A DNA stretch of 64,000 nt, taken from Bacillota bacterium (GTDB lineage: Bacteria; Bacillota_I; Bacilli_A; RF39; UBA660). The stretch covers positions 1 to 64,000 of the forward strand of contig SVAM01000008.1 in assembly GCA_015059425.1 (NCBI GenBank), in the 5' to 3' direction. The stretch's first letter is position 1. Each line of letters begins with the position of its first letter. Both the position numbers and the translations under genes were made by a program. This document shows, piece after piece, positions 38,826 through 48,996 of the stretch. The notes beneath the pieces were generated by a model. That model saw only the letters and a list, made by a program, of their open reading frames with translations. It searched no databases and had not been told where the DNA came from.

Positions 38826-39533
38826 TTATTTTAACGTTTTTTTTAGAATTTGGTCATATCTTCTTGGGTAATTTGTCGGTGTTTTTTCTTTTTTTTCTAC
38901 AGCTATTATATTTCTAGTACTTTTTTCAATTGGTAATATAAATTCTTCTATTTTTATAATTTCTGAACTTAATTTTTTTATCGTAGTTTTTGCTTCATTT
39001 ATTTCTTCTAAAGCATTACCTTTCATAGCAATAAAATAACCATTCACTTTTACATAAGGGATAGACAATTCACTTAATACACGTAAGTTAGACACCGCTC
39101 TTGATGTAACTATATCAAAGTATTCACGATAAGTATCACTTAATTCTTCAGCTCTTCCATGAATACATTTAATATTCTCTAATTTTAATATTTTAATAAC
39201 TTCATTTAAGAATGTTATTTTTTTATTATTTGAGTCTAATAAAATTATGTTTAATTTCGGAAAAAATATTTTTAATACTAGCCCTGGGAAACCTGCGCCT
39301 GTACCAATATCTAAAATATTTAATTCTTTATCTAAGTCAATTACTTTTGTAATAGTTAGTGAATCATAAAAGTGTTTTAAATATATTTCTTCATCTGTTT
39401 TTATAGCCGTTAAATTAAATTTTCCATTATATTCAATTAACATATCCTTAAATATTTTTAAATCATACAATTCATGCTCAGTAACTTCTATATTTATTTT
39501 TTTTAATTCTTCAATAAATAAATCTATATTCAT
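38826..39533 (-). CDS. rsmG: 16S rRNA (guanine(527)-N(7))-methyltransferase
   Basis: NLTAIKTDEEIYLKHFYDSL; ILDIGTGAGFPGL; RAEELSDTYREYFDIVTSRAVSNL. Confidence 0.96.
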   Translation of the reverse strand: MNIDLFIEELKKINIEVTEHELYDLKIFKDMLIEYNGKFNLTAIKTDEEIYLKHFYDSLTITKVIDLDKELNILDIGTGAGFPGLVLKIFFPKLNIILLDSNNKKITFLNEVIKILKLENIKCIHGRAEELSDTYREYFDIVTSRAVSNLRVLSELSIPYVKVNGYFIAMKGNALEEINEAKTTIKKLSSEIIKIEEFILPIEKSTRNIIAVEKKEKTPTNYPRRYDQILKKTLK

Positions 39534-39542
39534 TCTAACCTC

Positions 39543-41399
39543 TTACTTATTATATTTCTTTTTAAGGTATACTGATAAGACACTTAAATCAGATGGATTA
39601 ACGCCACTAATTCTAGCTGCTTGTCCTAAAGATTTTGGTCTAACATTTTCAAGTTTTTGTCTAGCTTCGCTTGCTAAATTTAAAATATCATTATAGTCTA
39701 TATCTTCAGGAATAGTTTTTTCTTCTAACTTTAACATTTTTTCAGCTTCTTTATAAGCTTTTGCTATATATCCTTCGTATTTAACTTCTATTTCAACCTC
39801 TTCTAGTATATCTCTTTCGTAACTTAAATTTATCAATTCTTTAATGAAGTTAATAGATATTTCTGGTCGTTTTAATAGTAAATATAAAGAAACGCTATAA
39901 CTTGGAATTTCAATGTTATAATTTTTAAATATTTCTTTTGTTTCATTATTTAATTGTAAATTATTATTCCTTAATATATTTTTTACTTCATTTATGCTGT
40001 TTTCTTTTTCTTTTAATTTTTGATATCTTTCTTTGTCAATCGTACCATTTAAATATCCTAATTCTCTTAATCTTAAATCAGCATTATCATGACGTAAAAT
40101 GAGTCTAAATTCGGCACGAGATGTAAGCATTCTATAAGGCTCTGCAGTTCCTTTTGTTACTAAATCATCTATTAAAACTCCTATATATGCTTCATTTCTT
40201 TTTAATATTAATGGTTCTATTCCATTTAATTTATGATGAGCATTTATACCAGAAATTAAACCTTGCGCTGCTGCCTCCTCATAACCACTAGTTCCATTTA
40301 TTTGGCCTGCAGTAAATAAATTTTCAATTACTTTATTTTCTAATGATAACTTCATTTGTAGTGGATCAATTGCATCATATTCTATCGCATATGCATATTT
40401 TGTTATAACTGCATTTTCAAGGCCTGGTAAAGAATGAACCATAAGTTCTTGAACATCTCTTGGCATAGATGTTGAAAAACCTTGAATATACCATTCATCA
40501 TAATGCATACTTTCTGGTTCCATGAATAATTGATGACGTTCTTTGTCTTTAAATCTTACAATTTTATCTTCAATAGATGGACAGTATCTTGGGCCTACTC
40601 CTGTTACATGACCTCCATACATTGCAGATTTATCTAGATTTGCATTTATAATTTCGTGTGTTTCTGGCGTTGTATAAATTAGATAACACTTTTGTTGTTT
40701 ATCTATTTTATATTGCGGTTCCAAATCATGAGAAAAAGTATAATAATTGTTATCACCGACTTCTTCTTTCATTTTACTAAAATCTATACTAGATTCTTTT
40801 ATTCTAGGTGGAGTACCTGTTTTTAGTCTTTGAATATTTAATCCTAACTTTTTTAAATTATCACTTAAATAATTACTTCTTGCTTCACCATGAGGCCCAC
40901 CTGGAGTATTTTCAGAACCAATTAAAATACTTCCTTTTAAGTATGTTCCTGTAGTAAGTATTACTGCCTTAGCATTTATTATTGTTCCATCTGATAAAAT
41001 AACGCCGGTTACTTTATTATTTTCAATTGTTAGATTTTCAACCATTCCCTCTATAATGCTTAAGTTAGGTGTATTATTTAAAGTTTCTAACATAATGCGT
41101 GGATAAGTTACTTTGTCAGCTTGAGCTCTTAAACTTCTAACCGCAGGCCCCTTGCCATTATTAAGCATTTTTATTTGGAAATGAGACTGATCTGCGACAC
41201 GTCCCATTATTCCGCCTAAGGCATCTATTTCTCTTACTATTATACCTTTAGCTGTTCCCCCAATAGATGGATTACATGGCATGTCTGCTATATTTTTAAT
41301 ATTACTTGTTATTAATGCAGTTTTTAAACCAAGCACTGCTCCAATATGGGCAGCTTCACATCCTGCGTGTCCACCACCAACTACTATTAAATCGTACAT
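39543..41399 (-). CDS. mnmG: tRNA uridine-5-carboxymethylaminomethyl modification enzyme MnmG (GidA)
   Basis: DLIVVGGGHAGCEAAHIGA; MPCNPSIGGTAKG; TGTYLKG; GQINGTSGYEEAAAQGL. Confidence 0.98.
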   Translation of the reverse strand: MYDLIVVGGGHAGCEAAHIGAVLGLKTALITSNIKNIADMPCNPSIGGTAKGIIVREIDALGGIMGRVADQSHFQIKMLNNGKGPAVRSLRAQADKVTYPRIMLETLNNTPNLSIIEGMVENLTIENNKVTGVILSDGTIINAKAVILTTGTYLKGSILIGSENTPGGPHGEARSNYLSDNLKKLGLNIQRLKTGTPPRIKESSIDFSKMKEEVGDNNYYTFSHDLEPQYKIDKQQKCYLIYTTPETHEIINANLDKSAMYGGHVTGVGPRYCPSIEDKIVRFKDKERHQLFMEPESMHYDEWYIQGFSTSMPRDVQELMVHSLPGLENAVITKYAYAIEYDAIDPLQMKLSLENKVIENLFTAGQINGTSGYEEAAAQGLISGINAHHKLNGIEPLILKRNEAYIGVLIDDLVTKGTAEPYRMLTSRAEFRLILRHDNADLRLRELGYLNGTIDKERYQKLKEKENSINEVKNILRNNNLQLNNETKEIFKNYNIEIPSYSVSLYLLLKRPEISINFIKELINLSYERDILEEVEIEVKYEGYIAKAYKEAEKMLKLEEKTIPEDIDYNDILNLASEARQKLENVRPKSLGQAARISGVNPSDLSVLSVYLKKKYNK

Positions 41400-41406
41400 A
41401 ATCCAC

Positions 41407-42762
41407 CTACTTTCCTAAACAGAATTTACTAAATAATGTATCTAATAATTCATCTTGATATGATTCTCCAGTAACTTCACCTAATGCATCCCATGCCGCT
41501 TTTATATCGATAGCTATCATATCAACAGGGATTTCAGCACTTACATTATTCAAAGCATTATTAATATGTTCTAAAGCTTCTTTTATTAAGTTAATTACTC
41601 TTATACTAGCTACTATTTCTAAATTACTTTTTTCAATTGTTTCTAAATCAAATAATTCTATTATTTTATTTTTTAATTCATCTAAACCATTGTCTTCAAT
41701 TGTATTACCTTTTACAAATTCTTTGTAATTAATTTCTAAAACATTATTTAAATCACTTTTATTAATAAATGTTATATGAGTTTTATCTTTTAGTTTATTC
41801 ATTATTTCTTTATCTTCATTAGTTAATTTTTCATTATTATTTAAAACATGAATAACTAAGTCAGCATCTTCTATCATTTGAAGAGATTTATCTACACCTA
41901 TTTGTTCTACTATATCAGAAGTTTCTCTTATACCTGCAGTATCTATAAACTTAAGTCTAATTCCTTTTAACTCAACTTCTCCTTCAACTATATCTCTTGT
42001 AGTACCGGCAATATCTGTTACAATAGCTTTCTTTTCTTGAAGCATATGATTTAATAAACTACTTTTTCCTACATTTGGTCTGCCAACAATTGCTACTTTT
42101 ATTCCATTTTCAACAATTTTACCAATTTTGGCTTCATCTAATAAACTTTCTAATTCACTTTTTATTTCATTTAATTTAGGAGGTAAATTATCAAGAGTTA
42201 TTAAAAGCGCATCTTCATATTCCGGATAATCTATATTAACTTCAATATTTGCCATTAATTCAACAATTATATCTCTTGCTTTTTTTATCTTTCTTGATAC
42301 TTTTCCGCTTACACCATTTAAAGCTAGTTTTCTTTCTAATTCAGTTGCACTATTAATTAAGCTTTCTACTGATTCTGCTTGAGATAAGTCTATTCTCCCA
42401 TTTAAGAACGCTCTTTTTGTAAATTCTCCTGGTTCGGCATGTCTTATACCACTTTCAAGTAATACTTCTAAAACTTTTTTAGTAGTAGCAATTCCACCAT
42501 GAGAATTAATCTCTACTATATCTTCTTTTGTATATGTTTTAGGTGCTTTAAATACTGATACTAATACTTCATCAATTATTTCATTATCTTTAATAATATG
42601 ACCATAATGAATAGTATGACTATTTACTTTTGTTAAATCTTTGCCATCAAAAAGAATTGCAACTTTTTTAATTGCATCTTCACCACTAACTCTTATTATT
42701 GATATTGCTCCAACTCCTAAAGATGTTGATATTGCACATATTGTATCATACATATAAGCCAC
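41407..42762 (-). CDS. mnmE: tRNA modification GTPase MnmE (TrmE)
   Basis: GVGAISIIRVSG; GRPNVGKSSLLN; DIAGTTRD; DTAGIRET; C-terminal FCLGK. Confidence 0.98.
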   Translation of the reverse strand: MAYMYDTICAISTSLGVGAISIIRVSGEDAIKKVAILFDGKDLTKVNSHTIHYGHIIKDNEIIDEVLVSVFKAPKTYTKEDIVEINSHGGIATTKKVLEVLLESGIRHAEPGEFTKRAFLNGRIDLSQAESVESLINSATELERKLALNGVSGKVSRKIKKARDIIVELMANIEVNIDYPEYEDALLITLDNLPPKLNEIKSELESLLDEAKIGKIVENGIKVAIVGRPNVGKSSLLNHMLQEKKAIVTDIAGTTRDIVEGEVELKGIRLKFIDTAGIRETSDIVEQIGVDKSLQMIEDADLVIHVLNNNEKLTNEDKEIMNKLKDKTHITFINKSDLNNVLEINYKEFVKGNTIEDNGLDELKNKIIELFDLETIEKSNLEIVASIRVINLIKEALEHINNALNNVSAEIPVDMIAIDIKAAWDALGEVTGESYQDELLDTLFSKFCLGK

Positions 42763-42824
42763 TCCTTTTAAAGCGAATTTATTATAGCACTAAATGTTAA
42801 TTTTAGCAATTTTTATTTAGGTAT

Positions 42825-42855
42825 ATAAAAAAGCTTATACACATGTATAAACTTT
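42825..42855 (-). terminator. Intrinsic terminator after the 42854..43171 gene
   Basis: GTTTATACATGTGTATAAGC + TTTTTT on the minus strand. Confidence 0.6.
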
Positions 42856-43171
42856 ATTTAAGTATTTTAATTATTATATGATTATAAAATATATTTATTA
42901 AGAATATCATTAATATAAATCCTAAAGGTAATGTAATTATTAAATGAAATTTAGAATAGAAAATTAAAGTAGAAGTTAATCCTATAATTAAACCATTTGT
43001 TAAAGAAATTATTATACAGTTTCTTTTAAAATTTTTCTTTGTTAGTTTAATTTTATTTCTTTTCTTTATATATTCTAATTCTGTTATTTTTTTAGATTTT
43101 TTCATGACAAATTTATATTCTAATATTGCTATAATTTGCATGATTATAATTGTACTTATTAAATATTTCAT
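42854..43171 (-). CDS. Small membrane protein of unknown function
   Basis: 105 aa, three hydrophobic segments; co-directional with the VirB6-like gene. Confidence 0.55.
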   Translation of the reverse strand: MKYLISTIIIMQIIAILEYKFVMKKSKKITELEYIKKRNKIKLTKKNFKRNCIIISLTNGLIIGLTSTLIFYSKFHLIITLPLGFILMIFLINIFYNHIIIKILK

Positions 43172-43180
43172 AATTAACTC

Positions 43181-45682
43181 CTAACTACTTTCGCCGCTGC
43201 TTTTACGTTTTTCTTCCGCAATTCTAGCAAGATGACTATTATACTCTTGTAATTTAAGATCTAATTGATCTCCTATGTTATCTAAAGGAGTGTCTGTCTC
43301 ATTGCCTGTTTTTAAACTCATATCTCCATTTAAGTAAGCCATCGTAATACCAGATGCACGTACATAATCTTGAGCAACATTTCTTTTTAATTCGTTTCGG
43401 TATTCTTCAGCTGCACTTCTAACATCCCCTAATTTTGCACGCAACGACGTTGGTAATGCATTATAGTTTTCTTCAATTTTTAGTGCTTCATTTTGAACTG
43501 CCTTTCCAAAACCATCTAAGTAAGAATCGTATGCAGTTTTTGCAGCAGCATAAGCATCTGTTCCCTTTGTTGCTTCAACATTTAAAGCTAAATTTCTTAA
43601 TTCACTTGCTAAATATTCCCCAACACTAAAACTTGAACTAGATTTACCTATTTCTTTAATTATTAATTCTTCTGCTTCTTTACGTAACTTAGATTTCTTA
43701 GATTTGATAACTTCAACAGTTTCTTTTGCTTTTTTAATAGCATCTGTGTTAGAAATTCCAACTAAATCTCCTGCTTTTATGAAAGCATCTTTTACGTGAC
43801 TCATCATAACTCCTGGGTGATCTTTTGCAAACTGATTTATTAATTCTTTACTATAATTTTCATAACCTTCACTATCGTTTTTATATTCTATTTTTGCTTC
43901 TTTAAGTTTTGTTTGTAATTCTTTTAGATCTTCTAAATTTACATCTTTATGTTGCGCTTTATAAGCTGCGCGTTTTTCTCGATTTATTACACTTGCAGAT
44001 GAAGCAGATAACGCTGCAGATTTTGTATCGCCAATTTTTTTTGCACCTATTCCTGCTTTGCCTCCTCTAAAGAACCCTGATGTTGTACCTGCCACCACAG
44101 ATCCAATTCCAGAAATAGCGCCACCACCAAAATGTTTTAATTTTGTCGAAAGGCTCTCTCCTTTTTCATTATCTTCTTTCCATTTGTTTCTTATTTTTTT
44201 GCCAGCATTCGTTAAGTTATTTGCGCCTGCTAATAAGCCTCCTCCTATTGCTGCGCCTGCTGTTAATGCTCCGCCATCTCTTAATTTTTCTACAATGCCT
44301 AATTTCATTCCCTCGGATTTTATGCCAGTTACTTCACCTAACAGTTTAGGTAATTGTTTAGCAAACATTACTAATCCCATGGCTATGATTGCAGTGGCTA
44401 TTCCACCTAATTCTGCATTAATGGTATCATTAATTTGACTAAAGATAAAAGTTAAGCTACACATACAAAATATTCTTACAAATATTTCACCATAAGTTGT
44501 TAATGTGGCTTTAACCCAATTGTTTAATACGCCTTTATTGTTTGGAGCAATACTTAACAATAAGCATACCGGCGCCATCATTTCATAAAAAGCTAGTTTT
44601 GCTGCACGCAGTCCTAAATCTAAGCAAAAACTTACTAACATATATAAAAGCATTGCTCCACATACCGTTGAAATAATAAAAGTGTATTCCATTTCACCAT
44701 TATCTATTTTATTTTCAAAGGGCACTATTCTGTTAAAATCGCCTAAATTTACAATTTCATACTCTGCATCTGACCATTTATATTTATCATATGTAATTGC
44801 TTCTAAAACTGAGTTTGTTCCTAATCCTGCGCCAAAACCAGCAATACATCCAACTCCTAATGCTGCAGCTGATGCTTTAACTATGGGTGCTACTAAAGCT
44901 AACCCAGTACCTCCAGTTGCTACTACACTTGTAATTGTTATTGCAGTTAACCCTACCGCTCCAAAAGCACATGCTATTCCTCCAATTGTTAAACCTGTAT
45001 CTACGTTAAAATAATCACTGGCATTCGTATCTACATCTTGTCCTAATTTTCCATTTGCAGGATGCAAAAATGCATTTAAAACTGTATAAGCTAGTTCGTT
45101 TCCATAAAGTTCGAAATGATTTCCATCTTCAAATTTTACTTTTGCTTTTTCACAACTTAGTAATGCTTCTTCATAAGTTTGTGCTTCACATCCTTCTTCA
45201 AAGGCATAATTACCGTTTTCATCTTGAAAATAAACTTCATTGTTAGAAACTTCGCTAGTATTATCTTTAAAAAAGAATTTTTGGATGGATCCATAACTTA
45301 AAACAGAATCTTGAAAAGAATATAGAAAATCAAAAATAGTAGGTACTAATGCTATTAATACTAAAGATATAATTAATCTTTTTACGATTGATGCCCCACT
45401 GTTATCGCCTTTGCTTATATTATCCGGATTAATTAAAGCTTGTAATAGTGAGTAAGCTAATATAAATAAAGCTATAACTCCTACAATTGCATAAACTTTA
45501 TTTGATATACTTTGATATAGTTCATTTGTAAATATTTGTGCTTTAGCTAATTTCATAAATAAGCCATATACCGTTGATATTAAACTATAAATTTTAGCAT
45601 CTATTATTAAAAATAAAGGTATAAATATAGATTCTGCAATACTACTTAATATACCCTTACATAAATATATTAATTTAAACAT
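43181..45682 (-). CDS. VirB6/TrbL-like polytopic membrane protein
   Basis: Hydrophobic N-terminal half with KLIYLCKGILSSI...VYAIVGVIALFILAYSLLQALINPD, LAFYEMMAPVCLLLSIAP, Gly/Ala-rich segment, long charged C-terminus; start at MFKLIY preceded by AAGGAGTAG. Confidence 0.65.
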   Translation of the reverse strand: MFKLIYLCKGILSSIAESIFIPLFLIIDAKIYSLISTVYGLFMKLAKAQIFTNELYQSISNKVYAIVGVIALFILAYSLLQALINPDNISKGDNSGASIVKRLIISLVLIALVPTIFDFLYSFQDSVLSYGSIQKFFFKDNTSEVSNNEVYFQDENGNYAFEEGCEAQTYEEALLSCEKAKVKFEDGNHFELYGNELAYTVLNAFLHPANGKLGQDVDTNASDYFNVDTGLTIGGIACAFGAVGLTAITITSVVATGGTGLALVAPIVKASAAALGVGCIAGFGAGLGTNSVLEAITYDKYKWSDAEYEIVNLGDFNRIVPFENKIDNGEMEYTFIISTVCGAMLLYMLVSFCLDLGLRAAKLAFYEMMAPVCLLLSIAPNNKGVLNNWVKATLTTYGEIFVRIFCMCSLTFIFSQINDTINAELGGIATAIIAMGLVMFAKQLPKLLGEVTGIKSEGMKLGIVEKLRDGGALTAGAAIGGGLLAGANNLTNAGKKIRNKWKEDNEKGESLSTKLKHFGGGAISGIGSVVAGTTSGFFRGGKAGIGAKKIGDTKSAALSASSASVINREKRAAYKAQHKDVNLEDLKELQTKLKEAKIEYKNDSEGYENYSKELINQFAKDHPGVMMSHVKDAFIKAGDLVGISNTDAIKKAKETVEVIKSKKSKLRKEAEELIIKEIGKSSSSFSVGEYLASELRNLALNVEATKGTDAYAAAKTAYDSYLDGFGKAVQNEALKIEENYNALPTSLRAKLGDVRSAAEEYRNELKRNVAQDYVRASGITMAYLNGDMSLKTGNETDTPLDNIGDQLDLKLQEYNSHLARIAEEKRKSSGESS

Positions 45683-45771
45683 AGCGACACTACTCCTTAC
45701 CACAAGTATATTATAATATTCTTTGTAGTAAAGTTCAAGATTTTTTCTAGTAAGGTTTTAAATTCTTTTTA

Positions 45772-46170
45772 GTGGGTATAATATTTTTAGGTGAACTTGG
45801 TATGAGAATAAATGATAAAGAGGAATATAATAAAATTAAAGATACTATAAATATGGAAAATTTAAAAAAAATTAGATTAGAAAAAGGTTTTGGAATAATC
45901 AAAACTGCTTCCTTATCTAATCTAACTGAATCTACTATATCTGCTTATGAATGTAATTTAAAAACTCCTTCTTTGCCTAGTTTAATAAGTTTAGCAAATT
46001 TATTTAATTGTTCACTAGACTTTTTAGTTGGTAGAACTAATAACCCTAATATAACTAGTGCTAGTCAAGATAATAATGATTTTATTTTAAATAATTTTAA
46101 TAGCTTAAATAAAGATAACAAATTAAAAGCTGAGGCTTACATTAAGGGTTTAATAGATGGACAAAAATAA
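45772..46170 (+). CDS. XRE-family HTH regulator
   Basis: MENLKKIRLEKGF...SNLTESTISAYECNLKTPSLPSLISLANLFNCSLDFLVGR. Confidence 0.82.
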   Translation: MGIIFLGELGMRINDKEEYNKIKDTINMENLKKIRLEKGFGIIKTASLSNLTESTISAYECNLKTPSLPSLISLANLFNCSLDFLVGRTNNPNITSASQDNNDFILNNFNSLNKDNKLKAEAYIKGLIDGQK

Positions 46171-46176
46171 TACTTA

Positions 46177-46202
46177 TACGATGGTGTATAAGTTTTATTT
46201 TG
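46177..46202. terminator. Bidirectional intrinsic terminator
   Basis: ACTTATAC-GATG-GTGTATAAGT flanked by A/T runs. Confidence 0.75.
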
Positions 46203-46425
46203 TCTTTAATTTAAATAGTGCTACTATAGCAATTATTCCCCATGCTACTTGAAGCGCAAATGAAAACCATGCATCTTTAGGTAATAATCCTATAGCCATA
46301 CATATTGCTGCTACTAAGTTTAATGTTTGATAAGTTTTTCCTGTATCTATCTTATTCAATGATAAAAGTGTGTAAGCTAGAAGCACCAAAATCATACCAA
46401 TCCAACCTAATATATCATATATCAT
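46195..46425 (-). CDS. Small membrane protein, CBU_0592-like
   Basis: 76 aa, LGWIGMILVLLAYTLLSLNKI...YQTLNLVAAICMAI. Confidence 0.7.
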   Translation of the reverse strand: MIYDILGWIGMILVLLAYTLLSLNKIDTGKTYQTLNLVAAICMAIGLLPKDAWFSFALQVAWGIIAIVALFKLKTK

Positions 46426-46455
46426 TTATTTTCTCCTATCTATATTTTTATTATA

Positions 46456-48354
46456 TCATATATTTATAGTATGTTTACAATTAAAAGTAAACTTATTTTT
46501 TATGCGAGTTTTCTTTAGATTATTTTTTAAAATAAGTTGTTGTATTTTTATAAGTTCACCATCGTATTCTTCTTTTGCTCTTTCATCATATTCTAATATA
46601 AAACTATCTATTGTTCCATCGTCAAATAATGTAATATACCAATCTTTGTTACAAGTAGTATATATCTCTTTACGGTTTGTCAATGTTAGATAAAAATGAA
46701 AACTTTTTTCTTTTTGACTTCTATAATATCTTAATGTCATTAATCTTTTTTCTATTTCCATATAATTATCATAGCTATTCTTTTTTCTTCTTAATATTGG
46801 TTCTCTTTTATCATAATATATTACTTCAGGTATATATAATCTTATATCTTCCAGGCTTTTACCTTCACTTATATCTAGTAAGCATTGATAATTATATATA
46901 CCATTATAATAATTATTAGAATTTTCTAAGATAGGATGGATTAAAAATGGTAAGGTTTGATTATTATATAGAGATACATGGGAATTAGTATTTCCTATAA
47001 TGGTTGCTACTATTTCATCTCCTCTAGAGTTCATATATTCCATTAATTCCTTTAAAACTTCTTTACATGTATCATATAATTCTTTCCCTTTAATATTAGA
47101 TGGAGCTCTTTTGCTTACCTCTATTCCTTGACCAATTAAAACATTACCGTTTCTCATAATTAACATCATTGCAAAATCTTTATGTTCTAGTGTTGAAATA
47201 CTCAATAATCTCATATGACTACTTTTTATAAAGTTACTAAATAAAACAGAAGCTTCTCCATTTATTCTAAAACAATTGCCTGCACGATATCCTAAAACTA
47301 AATTTCTTGGATCACTTAAACTTATTACTTCGCATATGTATGCTTCTTTTTTAAATTCTATCATTGGAATAGATGACTTATATTTTTTCTGTAAAAAATC
47401 ATTATATATTTTAAAGTTTTTCTTTTCAATTTCTATTTCTGAAGTATTTAAAGAATCATATTTACAATAGTATGAAGATATCATGTCTTCTAATATATCT
47501 CCTGTTATTTCTGGTGCTCTTACATCCCTTGCTATATATCTTTCTTCTAATAAAGATTTTACTTCGTTTTTAGACATTTTAGTACTTAATTTGTTTATAA
47601 AAAAGTAAATATTATTGTAAAAGTAATCAAAATTTAAAAATAATTCTTTAAACTCTCCATTTAACATTTGCTTTGTTATATTACTAGAATCTTTTTTATT
47701 TTCAAACAAAAAATTATTAAATGCTTGTTGCTCGATTGTACCCAATCTTTTTTTCGTATTTAATTTTGAAAATAAATAATGTACTTTTTCATAGTCTATT
47801 TCACCATATTTATTTGATAATAATTCTAAACTATTATCAAGGCCTATAGATATATACATTTTATATGCTAGTAAGATGTACTCTGATTCTTTAAAATGAG
47901 GATTTCTTTTTAATAGCCAAATTGCTTCATCTTTTATTTCTAAACTTAAACTGTCTTCCTTATTTGGAATTTTTAGTTTTTTTAACATTGTAACTATGTT
48001 GTTTATATACCTTTTAGGAATTGTATAATATTCTTGTGGTGTTATTTCTTCTTCTAAGTCTTCAATTAATTCTTGATTAAACTTTAAATAACTTATTAAA
48101 GTAAAAATATTTCTTTTAAGCAAAATGTTAAATAAAGATAGATAATCATCACTTTTTATTCTAGCTAAAAATAATTCATAAAATTCCTTTGGCATGCTTT
48201 CCTTTATATCATAAAATGTATTTATAAACACTTTTACATATTCAGGATTATTTTCTTTTCTTATATTTATAAAAATATTAAATAATTTAATTGTATTTCT
48301 TAATCTTTTATCATTACAGTCGATTTGCATAATTTTATTAATTAATTCTGGCAT
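46456..48354 (-). CDS. Large cytosolic protein of unknown function
   Basis: Intact 632-aa ORF; distinctive LGYRAGNCFRINGEASVLFSNFIKSSHMRLLSIST...MMLIMRNGNVLIGQGIE core. Confidence 0.6.
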   Translation of the reverse strand: MPELINKIMQIDCNDKRLRNTIKLFNIFINIRKENNPEYVKVFINTFYDIKESMPKEFYELFLARIKSDDYLSLFNILLKRNIFTLISYLKFNQELIEDLEEEITPQEYYTIPKRYINNIVTMLKKLKIPNKEDSLSLEIKDEAIWLLKRNPHFKESEYILLAYKMYISIGLDNSLELLSNKYGEIDYEKVHYLFSKLNTKKRLGTIEQQAFNNFLFENKKDSSNITKQMLNGEFKELFLNFDYFYNNIYFFINKLSTKMSKNEVKSLLEERYIARDVRAPEITGDILEDMISSYYCKYDSLNTSEIEIEKKNFKIYNDFLQKKYKSSIPMIEFKKEAYICEVISLSDPRNLVLGYRAGNCFRINGEASVLFSNFIKSSHMRLLSISTLEHKDFAMMLIMRNGNVLIGQGIEVSKRAPSNIKGKELYDTCKEVLKELMEYMNSRGDEIVATIIGNTNSHVSLYNNQTLPFLIHPILENSNNYYNGIYNYQCLLDISEGKSLEDIRLYIPEVIYYDKREPILRRKKNSYDNYMEIEKRLMTLRYYRSQKEKSFHFYLTLTNRKEIYTTCNKDWYITLFDDGTIDSFILEYDERAKEEYDGELIKIQQLILKNNLKKTRIKNKFTFNCKHTINI

Positions 48355-48442
48355 GGTTACAGCACCCCCTTTTTAGTTAAAATCAGTAATTAAAATTTAG
48401 TAATTATTATAGCATACATTTATAAATTTTAAAAAAATTAAA

Positions 48443-48468
48443 TTAAAAACCCATTAAATGGGTTTAAA
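48443..48468. terminator. Intrinsic terminator
   Basis: AAACCCATTTAATGGGTTTTTAA inverted repeat. Confidence 0.7.
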
Positions 48469-48512
48469 AGTATTTAGTTTATTTTTAATAAGTTTTTTCT
48501 TATTTATATTGT

Positions 48513-48983
48513 TTAATCTTTATCTTTACATACGTCTATCCACTTTTTATTTTTTATTATTCTTTCTAAATCTTCTGGTGTAAGTTTAATTGCACTATTA
48601 GAACTTCCACAAGCTGGGTAAAAAATATCTAATTTTTTTAAAGATATATCTAGATATATCTCTACTCCTTCTTTAATACCGAAGGGGCAAACACCACCAA
48701 CTTGATGCCCTATATATTCTTCTACTAAATCAAATGGAATCATTTTAGCTTTAGTATTAAATACTTTTTTATATTTACTATTATCTATTTTTGAGTCTCC
48801 AGATGCAACAATTAAAATTGGTTTATCATCTACTAAAAAAGATAAAGTTTTTGCTATTTGTTCTTCCTTACAATTTAATGCAATTGCTGCTTCCTTTACA
48901 GTGGCAGATGATACATCAAATTCCATTATGTTTTTATCTAAGTTATATTTTTTTAAATATTCTTTTGCTTCTACAATTGACAT
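48513..48983 (-). CDS. YbaK/EbsC family (aminoacyl-tRNA deacylase-like) protein
   Basis: TVKEAAIALNCKEEQIAKTLSFLVDDKPILIVASGD; GHQVGGVCPFGIKEGVEIYLD. Confidence 0.92.
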   Translation of the reverse strand: MSIVEAKEYLKKYNLDKNIMEFDVSSATVKEAAIALNCKEEQIAKTLSFLVDDKPILIVASGDSKIDNSKYKKVFNTKAKMIPFDLVEEYIGHQVGGVCPFGIKEGVEIYLDISLKKLDIFYPACGSSNSAIKLTPEDLERIIKNKKWIDVCKDKD

Positions 48984-48996
48984 AAATACTCCTTGT

